A DNA stretch of 64,000 nt, taken from contig MU839833.1 of assembly GCA_030411725.1 (NCBI GenBank), forward strand, positions 1,240,001-1,304,000. Reading direction: 5' to 3'. Position numbers and translations under genes: made by a program. Under the pieces are notes generated by a model, which was given only the letters and a program-made list of their open reading frames with translations, was not told where the DNA came from and made no database searches. This stretch comes from Echria macrotheca. Taxonomy: Eukaryota; Ascomycota; Sordariomycetes; Sordariales; Schizotheciaceae. Below are positions 21,421 to 31,125 of this stretch, in pieces (position 1 is the first letter of the stretch; each line of letters starts with the position of its first letter).

Positions 21421-23343
21421 TCAAAAATTCATCTCAATCAACCTCGCAACGACATCATTATCCTCGGGCAGCTCAGGATAATCCAAATTCACAATCCCCA
21501 GCCTTGCTTTTTGTTGCCCATCATCATCTTGCGATACCAGCCCCGGCAGCGCCTCGACCAGAAATTCTCTAGTGACAGAATTCATCCCGCTCACCCACTT
21601 CCCGATCCAGTCCGAGTGCGCGCCGACGGCGATCCATTTCGCCTCGGCCACCTCGCCGTGCTCGACGGGGTCGCCTACCGCTGAACAGAAATTTATATAC
21701 CACTCGGATGAGTCAGAGGAAGAGACAGCGCGGAGCATTAGTTCCCTGACGAAAGACGATTTGGAGGCGATTAAATCGGCCAGGGCGATACGGTCCGAGA
21801 ATTTCCATTTATCCTGGAGGAGCACTTTTGTGCCTAGCGGCGTGGTGATGGTGAAGAGGGGGGAGTTGGCGACCCAGGGACTTAAGTCGAGACCCTGGCG
21901 ATGCTGGGGAGGGATGGTGGGATCCGAGGGGTACCGGCGGAGGAGGATTGCCTTACCGCGGGCCGTGGAGAGGGTTGGAGTTGAAGGGGAGGTGTACCAT
22001 CTTGAGGTTCCGTCTGGGTAGGGAGGCGTGGAGGAGATGGCGGCGGACACGGCTTGATAAAAAGCAGAGGGGTCGGAAGAAGGGTCATCGTTGTTGATCG
22101 AGACGAGAATGGTTTCGGTGGCAGTGTCGGAGAGGGAGGGGCCGCGGAGGAAGGTCCAGATAGAGGTGAGGACTGAATCCAGGGAGAGGCGGCGCGGGAG
22201 ATCGAGTGGGATGCCGCCGTGGTAGCAGTACAGCGAACCGGCATGAATGCGCAGGCGGAGGTCGAGGAAGCGGATGCCTAGGCGCAGTTGTTGCGGGATC
22301 GAGAGGTATTGAGTCCGCACGAAGGGGATGTTGCTGCGTGCGCAGGAGTCGTGGGTTCCCGGGATCGTGAGAGCGGAGATGGGGGTTGAGGAGGGGATCG
22401 TTGACATCCACGAAGACAAAGAGTAGGAGAGTAGGGGGCGGGAGTACCAACGGAGATCCTTGGTCGGTGTGTTTTCGTTGAAGATGCAGTGGATCCGGCC
22501 GTTCAGGACTGTGAGTTGGGGCGGGTCGGCGGCGGTCTGACCGGAGATGGTCTCGTGGGGCTGCCATTTGTCGTTGGTGAAGGGGGCCACGCAGATAGCA
22601 TGGGTTTCATCCTCGGGGCCATTCTCGATAAAACCGAGAAAAGCTTTGTCGCCGTAGCTTGTGGCGCTTACACCCCGGGCGGCGCGGCCCTCGCTGATAT
22701 CGTCGCATGACGACCAGGTCGATGAGATATAGTCAAACCGGTAGCACATGATGTCGTGGGCTTCGGATGAGACTCCACAGAGGAGATGGAGAGTGCCCCT
22801 GAGGACAAATATGGCAGGGATTCCGTCAAAATTGTTGACATCTGGTGTCACTTTGATAGGGCTGGACCAGGTCCCGGCCGGGTTCGAAGCCGAGTTTGGG
22901 GACGACGTAGAGTTGATCCATATGGCGTAGTAAAGCTCACCGGCTTTTCGGTAGGACAGAAACAGCTTGTTATGGAAAGCGACAAGACACGGACTGGAAT
23001 GGGTTATCGCATCAGGGACGGGCCCGAGACAGACCCATGCTTGCTGGTCTTCTTCGTCATATAGAAAATGAACCATGTGTCCACTGTCCAGGGCGATAAT
23101 GGCGTGGAGATGGCCGTTGAGGTTGCTAAGGACGGGTAGTCCAGGTTGTGGGAACGCAATGCGAGGACCGAACTCGCCGTCCTCGTCGCCCGTGACCGAG
23201 TACCATGAGTTGCCTTCCAAGTCGGCCCACAGACACCAGATGCGGCCGCGGTAGGTTGCGACGGCCGGGACGGTCCGCGACTGGCCGAGCTTGTTGGCCT
23301 GGACGAGTCCGGAATTGGACGCGCCGTGAGGTATCCAAGACAT
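21421..23343 (-). CDS. Beta-propeller / PI-PLC X-domain fusion protein
   Basis: A single exon of 640 residues without a signal peptide. Residues about 1-310 consist of repeated blocks with Trp-rich strands (WCLWADLEGNSWYSV, AWVCLGPVPDAITHSSPCLV, WSSCDDISEGRAARGVSATS, KWQPHETISGQTAADPPQL), each followed by a strand like KLFLSYR or RIHCIFNE, which looks like a lectin- or sialidase-like beta-propeller. The C-terminal half is a bacterial-type phosphatidylinositol-specific phospholipase C X domain: IPGTHDSC with the first catalytic His (about residue 331), LGIRFLDLRLR, and YCYHGG with the second His (about 375). Such enzymes cleave inositol phospholipids or GPI anchors without calcium. The substrate here is not known. 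The propeller may bind glycans or lipids; that is inference. Confidence 0.82.
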   Translation of the reverse strand: MSWIPHGASNSGLVQANKLGQSRTVPAVATYRGRIWCLWADLEGNSWYSVTGDEDGEFGPRIAFPQPGLPVLSNLNGHLHAIIALDSGHMVHFLYDEEDQQAWVCLGPVPDAITHSSPCLVAFHNKLFLSYRKAGELYYAIWINSTSSPNSASNPAGTWSSPIKVTPDVNNFDGIPAIFVLRGTLHLLCGVSSEAHDIMCYRFDYISSTWSSCDDISEGRAARGVSATSYGDKAFLGFIENGPEDETHAICVAPFTNDKWQPHETISGQTAADPPQLTVLNGRIHCIFNENTPTKDLRWYSRPLLSYSLSSWMSTIPSSTPISALTIPGTHDSCARSNIPFVRTQYLSIPQQLRLGIRFLDLRLRIHAGSLYCYHGGIPLDLPRRLSLDSVLTSIWTFLRGPSLSDTATETILVSINNDDPSSDPSAFYQAVSAAISSTPPYPDGTSRWYTSPSTPTLSTARGKAILLRRYPSDPTIPPQHRQGLDLSPWVANSPLFTITTPLGTKVLLQDKWKFSDRIALADLIASKSSFVRELMLRAVSSSDSSEWYINFCSAVGDPVEHGEVAEAKWIAVGAHSDWIGKWVSGMNSVTREFLVEALPGLVSQDDDGQQKARLGIVNLDYPELPEDNDVVARLIEMNF

Positions 23344-24219
23344 GGTCGAGGATATTGGGGTTTTGTCGAGGAGCAGTATGCTGGTGATGATTCTGAACAG
23401 GGGAAGTTATGTTGCGAGACTCGTAACGGACAACCTGTCACGAGTCCCTTTTGACCGTAGACGGTACGTCAGCACGTCAGTAACACTTGTGTGCTATACT
23501 TCTCGAATCAATGTTGCACGGCAGATGGAGGAGGCTCATGCTTGGCATACATGGCCGCATCGATGTCGTCAGCTACAAACACTTGGGACGAGGTGAGAAT
23601 GCGGGGAAGCCTTTAGTGCATCTCTTATCGGTGCAGGACATCGGCAAGATGCCCGCTACGGGAGCTCCGGTGCCGACTAGTCAAACAACTTCGAGCAGAA
23701 GCATCGCATGTTAGGTGTCAGACCCAGATATCCAGAAACCATCTGCTTGTCGATGCCAAGAAACTGAAAGGATGAGAACTGCAGTCCGATGTCCTGGTTT
23801 CAATCTGCATACCCCACATGTTCAATGGCCCGACCCGACAGCCAGGGCGAGTGTCGACGGCGCATTCGGCTAATATCTTGATGATACGGTCAAGCCCGAA
23901 ATCGACTCGATTGTTGGTTGGAATTGGCCATGACTGAGAAAAACGAACATCAAAACCATCAAGACTCGAATTTGTTTCTTCGAGGAATCCTTTGACCAGG
24001 ATGCCCAATGAGGAAGCCGCGCGATCTCAGCCCTACAGCTGGCCTTGGCGCGTCGTCTCCGCGCCCGGCGCGCCGATCTTGAGCTGACACGGCCGGGCGC
24101 TGAGATTGACAACTCCACCCGCGGCACAAACGACCCCTTTTCCTGTCAACGCTCCCAACCCGCCTCAGTACTCTCCCGAGCCCCTGCGACGCGCGGCGAT
24201 TTTCTTGGAGGTTTACATC
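23344..24219. promoter_or_regulatory. Divergent promoter region PLC-fusion / zinc transporter
   Basis: These 876 bp lie between the two divergent start codons. An in-frame ATG at 24106 would extend the zinc transporter by 38 residues, but the resulting leader is Pro-rich and unlike a signal peptide. No other coding frame is credible. Confidence 0.45.
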
Positions 24220-25665
24220 ATGGCCTTTTCCAGACTCAATCGCGCAATATTCCTGCTCCTCGCGATCGGAGCGGTGCACGTGTGGGCCAAAACCAATGCG
24301 TCGCAAGGGACTCCTCTGTCGAGCTTGAGTCTGGAGGAGCTCGACGAGAAGCTGCAGGTGAGAGCGCGCACATCATCACCCTCGAGCCCGAAGCGCCAAT
24401 GGCTAACCAGTAACTAACCACTCAAAAAAACAGCAATGCAGCATCGTCCAGGAACTCAGCCAAGCGAAAGCCGCGTCCAACGCCCAGGCGACGTCGTCCT
24501 TCACTTCCCGTCTGTTCGCCATCCTCTTCCCGGGCAGCCCCGCCGTGAACGCCCTTCTGGCGACACTCTACATCTCCGGCCCGCCCAATTTTCTGCTCGC
24601 GCTATGCCCGACCAATATCGACCCCTCGTCATTGTCGGTCATGGTCGCATTTGCCGTGGGAGGTTTGCTCGGGGACACGCTCTTCCACCTGCTGCCCGAG
24701 ATCTTTGTCGGCGAGGACAGCGCGGATGGCGTGCGTTTTGTGCTCGTCGAGCCGAACCGCAATCTGCTGCTGGGTGTCGCCATCATGGTTGGGTTCATGA
24801 CTTTTGTGGCCATGGACAAGGGGCTGCGAATCGCAACCGGAGGGGGTGGTGGTGGTGGACACGACCACGGGCACAGTCACAGTCACGGACATTCGCACAC
24901 CAGTTCCTCCGAGTCTGACGGGAAGTCGAGCGCCATCGACGTCCAGGGGTCTGCGGCTGGCGCGAAGGGCGCGACCAACCGTTCCAAAAAGGACAAGAAG
25001 TCGGCGCAATTGGACGAGCCCAACAGGGGCGCCTCGACCAAGGAGGTCAACCCGTCCGTGAAGCTAGGCGGCTTCCTCAATCTCATGTGCGTGGGACCTG
25101 TGTGCTGCTGCTGATCGGCTAATGTCGACTGTGTGTGTCGGACGACAGACAGGCTTGCTGATCTGTGACTAGTGCCGACTTCACGCATAATATTACAGAC
25201 GGCCTGGCCATGTCGGCTTCGTTCTACGCGTCGCCGACTATCGGCGCTACGACCACGGTGGCCGTCTTCTTCCATGAGATCCCCCACGAGGTTGGCGATT
25301 TCGCGCTGCTCGTGCAGTCGGGATTCTCGAAACGGGCGGCCATGGGTGCCCAGTTCGTGACAGCCATTGGTGCGCTCCTCGGCACGCTCATTGGCATTGC
25401 GGTTCAGGAGTTTGGCAGCGGTTCCAATGTGGGCGAGGGTCCGGGCAGCATGACGAGTGGGCTCTGGGGGACGTCCCTGACCTGGGGAGACATGCTGCTG
25501 CCCTTCACGGCGGGAACGTTCCTCTACGTCGGCACCGTGGCTGTCATTCCCGAGCTCCTTGAGACGGGGCCAAATAAGGGGCTCGAACTGCGCAAGACGC
25601 TGGTGCAATTTGCAGCCATTGCGTTTGGCGCCGGTATCATGTTGTATATCTCTTGGCATGACTAA
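24220..25665 (+). CDS. YKE4: ZIP-family zinc transporter, KE4/ZIP7 type
   Basis: Exons 24220-24357, 24434-25086 and 25173-25665 join to 427 residues. The N-terminus is a signal peptide (MAFSRLNRAIFLLLAIGAVHVWA). Helices follow, including VAFAVGGLLGDTLFHLLPE, then a His-rich cytosolic-side loop (GHDHGHSHSHGHSH) and a charged linker. The metal-binding helices are intact: HNITDGLAM in helix IV and HEIPHEVGD in helix V, the signature of the LZT/KE4 subfamily. Yeast and animal relatives move zinc across the ER or Golgi membrane into the cytosol. The ATG at 24220 was chosen because it opens directly into the signal peptide. Intron donors are GTGAGA and GTGCGT; the third exon resumes at ADFTHNITDG, which fixes the acceptor. 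Confidence 0.93.
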
Positions 25666-28463
25666 TCCATCTTCAGGTGGAAGCTGTCCCTGATTCTGGA
25701 AATGAGGTGCAGACACTTGGATGTTTGGAAGCGGCTGTCCAAAGGCAGTCCGTGTCGCGATGAGGCTGACAAACTCAGCGACATCGGCTTCTGACACGGC
25801 TACGAACGGCCTTGCTGAGAACAAGGCCTGGGATGTCATATAAGCGGGCTGTGTCATGGTCCAAAGCAAGGCAGGACGGTGTATGTCCCGTAAACCGTAT
25901 AGAAGATGGTCTTGAACTTTGGTAGAGGCGTTGAGGGCAGCGTATGGTAGGTAGGTAGTTAGTCATCCATAGACATAGAGATCCATGGGCAGACAGACAG
26001 TTCGGAACCACCGATTGGAATTTTGTCAAGATGGTTACGCCCACTACGGAGTATTGTTTTTCTTGCAGCCTGCAAAGCAGACGAATTGATACCACAATTG
26101 CGAGATTCGCTCGATCTACTAACACAGCCTCACATTACACACACACACACAGCTCGGAAAAATGTTTTGTTCTTTGCCCAGAGTCTGCATTTATTAAGGT
26201 AACCTTGTGGTTATGAGTCTTTCTGGTGAGCATGGTGGGGATTAGCAATCGCCCTTGATGACAAAGCGGATTGTTGGTTGATGCCTGAGGACCTTGTTGG
26301 TCGAGTGCTTGCAGTGACACCCTGCGGCAGATCATTTTTGGGGAAAAGGCGTGGCAGGCCTGCAGGGTGCACGCACGCTTTTTTTTCTTTGAGTCATTGC
26401 CGGGAGATCCTCCCCGGATCCACACAGACGGCTAACCTGGAACTAACCGCATGTCGTTGTGTCGAGGGAAAGGCGCAGCGCAGTCCACACCCGTGCAAGC
26501 CGTGGACCTATGGACCCGTGGACTCGTGGACACTACACCATCATGTAGATTAAATGTGATGTGTGAAACTTTGTTGGTCATTATTAAGTTCGGGTCTAGC
26601 TTGAGGTCTTTTTTCCTTTTCGTCTCTTGAGTAGAAGTGTGTGTGCCTTTTGCTCATGTGGGCAGCCCGGGCACCGGACTGGGGAACATTGAATGTTACA
26701 AACACCTGACGATTCGGTGACCCCCCTTTTTGGTGATGTAGAAGCGATTATGCCAAGTAGTAGTTATGCTTACCCAGCGCGACGGGAGTCTTCATTGGAC
26801 CCCTCATTTTGTTTTCTGATCATGGGGTTCCAGATGATGAGCCCACATTTATTTTCGGCGACGAAAGATGGCGAGCGACAAAGTGTTCTTGCTCGGGCCG
26901 AGTCCTGAGGTCTTCGCTTGGCGGTTCCGTTGCCGGGGATCTAGACCGAAGTGTGTTTCTCTCACGGACCGCTCCTCGCCATTACCTGTCTACACTAATG
27001 GAAATGCTTTCGCGGAATGTACACTACACGAGGTAGATACACTGCAGGTACCAGGACGGTCCGTCGGGAGGAGTAGCCAAGGTCTTGGTGCCTGGTACTA
27101 CACACGGCAGCGTACTACCTACCACCGCATATGTGTAAGAGAATAACGTACCAAGGCCGAGGAGATGTCTTTTCAGTGTTTTCGCGCCGCATCCCGACAT
27201 CTTTTGGTACTGAAGGCCGCCTACCCGGGGCTCGGGTGTGGTCTCGGCTAGGTTCCTGTGGAATGTACGGAAGTACCTGTTTGATTCAGGCGGAGACACG
27301 TGGGAACGCTATTGACGCCATGACAAGACACCGTTGGATTGCGAATACGGAATACGTCTCTTCTCCATTGTTTTTCACGCTTCATGCTCCAATTGGCGTA
27401 TCTCATTGGAGAGCGAGAGCGAGAGAGAGAGGACCCGGATGGGAGTCACCGGCCGGTGCGTTTCGCGACACGAGCCCGAAAAAAAAATCTTGGAGACCGG
27501 CGGTCATGGTCCCCCCTTCCGAAACCGGGGGTTCATAGGGCCGGCCGGTTGCAGCGGGGATGGAGCCGGGGCTAGGCATTATGGTTAGGAGTTAAGCTGT
27601 GCTTTGTGTCAAGGGATCAACGTACATATGGCGTAATTGGCAGCCTTGTCAATATGACGAGTACACTTACAGCAGGGCGCCGGCACTCTCGACTCTTCGA
27701 CGCGTCGGATCCGACGACGACGGCTCGGAAAAGGCGTCATGGACCACGGTGGGGTGAGGGGATCCAGACCTGGTCTGTGCGTCCCCACCTTTTCGCATGA
27801 ACAGGGATGGTGTAGGGCGTGGGTGGAGTGACGGATCGGCGACACTTGCCAGTGCAGCTTACGAGCGTCGAGCCCTTTTGTCGGCTTGGGACCGAGCTGT
27901 CGCTCTGACAGGCCGATTCTTCCCCACTTTGGACCAAGCTGATGACCCGTTCCATGTCCATCCACACCCTTTGCTCGACATGCTGCCAAGCAGCAGCTAT
28001 GCCGTTGCTTCGAATATTGTCGAAAAGGGCGGGCTGATCCCAGACGCCCTGCGCCATGGCAAGCCCGGCGGCTTGGGTGCACCCAAGCAGGCCAAGCTGG
28101 ACCTTTTGCTCTGCTTTGTAATGACTCAGATGATGAATGTGCTTTGTTTTCCCTCTAACCCAATGGGCTTTGTTGCGGACGTTCTTGTAAATATACCTGA
28201 GGCGGGGAGGCTATAAGACCATCCGGCGCCTCGTCCACGGGACCAGCTGTCACATCACATCCACACCACGCATTACGCCTCACCATCAGCGCCATCAAGC
28301 CGCTCAGAAGCATTTAGCCCCACGGTAGCAGTCCCAGAAGGACTCAACGGTTTGGTTCAAACTCACATCCAACCTGCAAAGTCAGCGCCGATCCGAGAAC
28401 ACTCTTGTTAGCCTTCATCGGTTTGCGTCACTTACACCGGTTGCCAAGCATCCGGCCCCTATC
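25666..28463. other. Gene-poor intergenic region, 2.8 kb
   Basis: Between the zinc transporter and the arrestin-like gene. It contains TAGG repeats (25940-25965) and a GA run (27415-27440). Open frames at 27609-28082 (minus) and 27797-28216 (plus) overlap each other and carry no motif I know, so neither is called. The last 250 bp are probably the arrestin promoter and 5' UTR. Confidence 0.4.
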
Positions 28464-29975
28464 ATGTCTATCGCACTGCTGCGAAATATGACTGAGGCCT
28501 CATCCGCCATGGCATCGACCCTCAGCGACAGGGGAACTGAGTTTCCGTCATCCGCGGGAATGATGCCGTTCCCCAAGTCCAATATCGACATCAACCTCAG
28601 CAACCACTACTCCTCCAAAATATACACCTCATCATCACCGGTAACCGGTACCGTCAGCATCACGACGAAGCGCGATGTCCGGTTCGACTCGATCCAGATT
28701 CTCCTCATGGGCCACACCAAGACAAAAGTCGAGGGCGTGAGCTCGCCGCACGAAGTCACCCACACGTTCCTCAAGATGATCATGCCGGTGCCCGAATCGA
28801 CATATCCGGTGCCGCGCGTTCTAGAGAACGGCCGCACTTATACCGTCCCCTTCAACTTTGTCATCCCGAACCAGCTCACCATCAACGCGTGCAACCACAA
28901 GATGGAGTCGGACCGGCTTCAAGATCAACACGTCTTGCTGCCGCCGAGCATGTGCCGGTGGGAAAAGGACGACATGGCGCCCGAGATGGCGCGCGTCGAG
29001 TATGTCATCAAGGCGCGGGTGCTGCGGCAGGACGACCTCGGCGGAAAGAGCGTGCGGATCATGGAGGCGACGCAGCCGATCCACGTCCTCCCGGCATCCG
29101 CCGAGGAGCCGCCGCTGAACATCACGGACCAGGACCGGCTCTACAAGATGCGCAAGACCAAGTCGATCCGGCGGAACCTGCTGTCGTCGAAGCTCGGAAC
29201 CCTCACGGCCGAGGCGTCGCAGCCCACGCCGGCGGTCATCCGGGCGGACAGTCTCCGTCTCGCGTCGAAGCCCACGACCCAGATCAACCTCAGGTTCGAG
29301 CCGGCGTCGCCAGACGTCCTGCCGCCCAGGATCACCGGCGTGACGGGCAAGGTGACGGCACACACGTTCTACAGCTCGGGCACCATCGACCGCTTCCCCA
29401 ACCTGGGCTCGTGGAACCAGCAGTTCGTCACCGAGCGGCGCGGCGCCTACGCGACCTCCGTGTCGCTGCCGCCCATTTCAACACCTGAGGTCAACTGGGC
29501 GCAAAAGATCTCTGGACTTGTCAGGCGGGATTCCGGGTACTCGAGCGACACCAACACTGCGTCCGACTCCGCCAGCACCGACGGCCGACGAAAATCATCA
29601 TCCAAGGAGCGACGACGAACCAGCGCCAGCAGTGGTAGCACAAGTCCAATCTACCACACGGCCCTGCTCCAGGTACCGGTCAGTTTACCGGTGGACAAGA
29701 AGACGTTCATCCCGACGTTCCACTCGTGTATCGCCTCGCGCGTGTACACGCTGCAGCTGGCGGTGCAGGTCGCCGTGGGCTCGTCGTCGTCGACGACGAC
29801 GGTCGCGCTGACGGTGCCGCTGCAGGTGGCTATCGAGTCGGACGTGCCGCAGCAGACGCAGAATGCGCTGCCTAGCTTCGAGGAGGCCGAGGCCGAGGCG
29901 CATTTGCGGCCTAGGGTGCTGGCGGTGCCGGCGGTCGAGTTTCGGGAGACGAGTGTGCTGCCCGGGTATGCTTGA
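28464..29975 (+). CDS. Arrestin-like protein
   Basis: A single exon of 503 residues. The N-terminal half has the fungal arrestin fold pattern: DINLSNHYSSKIYTSSSPVTGTVSI, then VRFDSIQILLMGHTKTKV and TYTVPFNFVIPNQL, which correspond to the first beta-sandwich. A second sandwich may include VPVSLPVDKKTFIPTFHSC and YTLQLAVQVAV. Between them is a Ser/Arg-rich disordered segment (SSDTNTASDSASTDGRRK) likely to be phosphorylated. The C-terminus ends ETSVLPGYA; LPGY resembles a weak PxY ubiquitin-ligase docking motif. Alpha-arrestins link ubiquitin ligases to membrane transporters; whether this one does is inference. The first Met was chosen; Met at codons 9 and 16 are alternatives. Confidence 0.8.
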   Translation: MSIALLRNMTEASSAMASTLSDRGTEFPSSAGMMPFPKSNIDINLSNHYSSKIYTSSSPVTGTVSITTKRDVRFDSIQILLMGHTKTKVEGVSSPHEVTHTFLKMIMPVPESTYPVPRVLENGRTYTVPFNFVIPNQLTINACNHKMESDRLQDQHVLLPPSMCRWEKDDMAPEMARVEYVIKARVLRQDDLGGKSVRIMEATQPIHVLPASAEEPPLNITDQDRLYKMRKTKSIRRNLLSSKLGTLTAEASQPTPAVIRADSLRLASKPTTQINLRFEPASPDVLPPRITGVTGKVTAHTFYSSGTIDRFPNLGSWNQQFVTERRGAYATSVSLPPISTPEVNWAQKISGLVRRDSGYSSDTNTASDSASTDGRRKSSSKERRRTSASSGSTSPIYHTALLQVPVSLPVDKKTFIPTFHSCIASRVYTLQLAVQVAVGSSSSTTTVALTVPLQVAIESDVPQQTQNALPSFEEAEAEAHLRPRVLAVPAVEFRETSVLPGYA

Positions 29976-31125
29976 ATGACGAGCTGTTGTATTATTATTT
30001 CTTATGTTTTTCTTCTTTGGAAATGGGATGCACAAAATGGCGGCTCTGAAGGGAAATAGCGATATTGGGCATTGGATATCCGTATAGGTATGGCTTATAG
30101 AGGGTTGGACGGCGAGGATATATAGGTAGTCTGTCGATGGGAGGGCCTACATGAGGAACTGGTGGATATACCCGGTCAGAAAATGAGACCAATCGAGCGT
30201 ATTGGATTTTGATCATCTTGGTGTCCATGATCTAAATTGGTGTGATTGAAGTCGTGGATTGTCAACCGAGTCTAGACCGCCTTTGCCCTTGGCAGGGGCG
30301 TTGGGGTGATGTTGGATTATGCTTAATGTTGTCTGAGTCGTACATGAGAACCGGGGGTCCCTTTATAGCGCGAATTGAAATTTTGTCCGCCGTGTACAAT
30401 AGCTAAACCGGACCAGTCTCTTGTGACACCATTTTTTGCTTCGTCTCCAGGTTGACATCCCGGACTTGCAAAGGTGTCGTCGTCTTCAATGGGATGTTAT
30501 CGATAAGATCTGGGGCAGCCAAGCCTAAATGGAGTTCGGCAGCCGATGGCGCATCCCGGCAAGTGGTCGCGCTAGCGTCAGGAGAAGACGGGGGGCCAGC
30601 CTGCGCCCTGTCCGTCTGTCCCGCTGCCAAACGCCCAAACCGCCGAAAAGACAAGTTTGACAGCTTGGTCTTATCGATTCGTACGGAATAGCGTTGCGAC
30701 ATCTCGAAGTCGACGACCACGACAAGTAACCGACACACAACTTTCGGAACCTTCGGTTTATTCCTTGTTGGGGCTGATCGCTCAGCCTTACGCCTTTGCA
30801 GCTTCCTATTTTCTCACGCTCGTTTGGACTGTCTGATTCGTGCTGACGCGTGTCAAACTCCCCGGCACTCCGTGCCAGTTCCGCTCGTTATCCACCGCTG
30901 CTTCTCGACTTCTCTTAGCCATCCGCCGCTTCCTCGATTCTCCGTCGTTCAACGTTGAAAGTACACTCGCGACGGACCACTGGACTATCCGAGCGCTAGA
31001 AGGAGCGCTCGACGTCTGCACGCCGCACTCGACTCGACTCGTTCCGGACTGCCGGCCGCATCCTTGATGATATCTAGTCGGCAACTTTTAGGAAGACAGT
31101 GTTGAAGGGGGACTCCGAAAACAAA
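29976..31125. other. Intergenic between arrestin-like and TM9SF genes
   Basis: About 1.15 kb. AT-rich around 29990-30240, then more GC-rich. The last 300 bp are rich in CTCG and TTC pieces, as expected for a 5' UTR. Opposing open frames at 30.4-30.7 kb have no recognisable domain. Confidence 0.4.

Noticed and set aside
27609..28216. Opposing frames of 157 and 139 codons
   Set aside because: They overlap on both strands and neither contains a motif or a strong start context.
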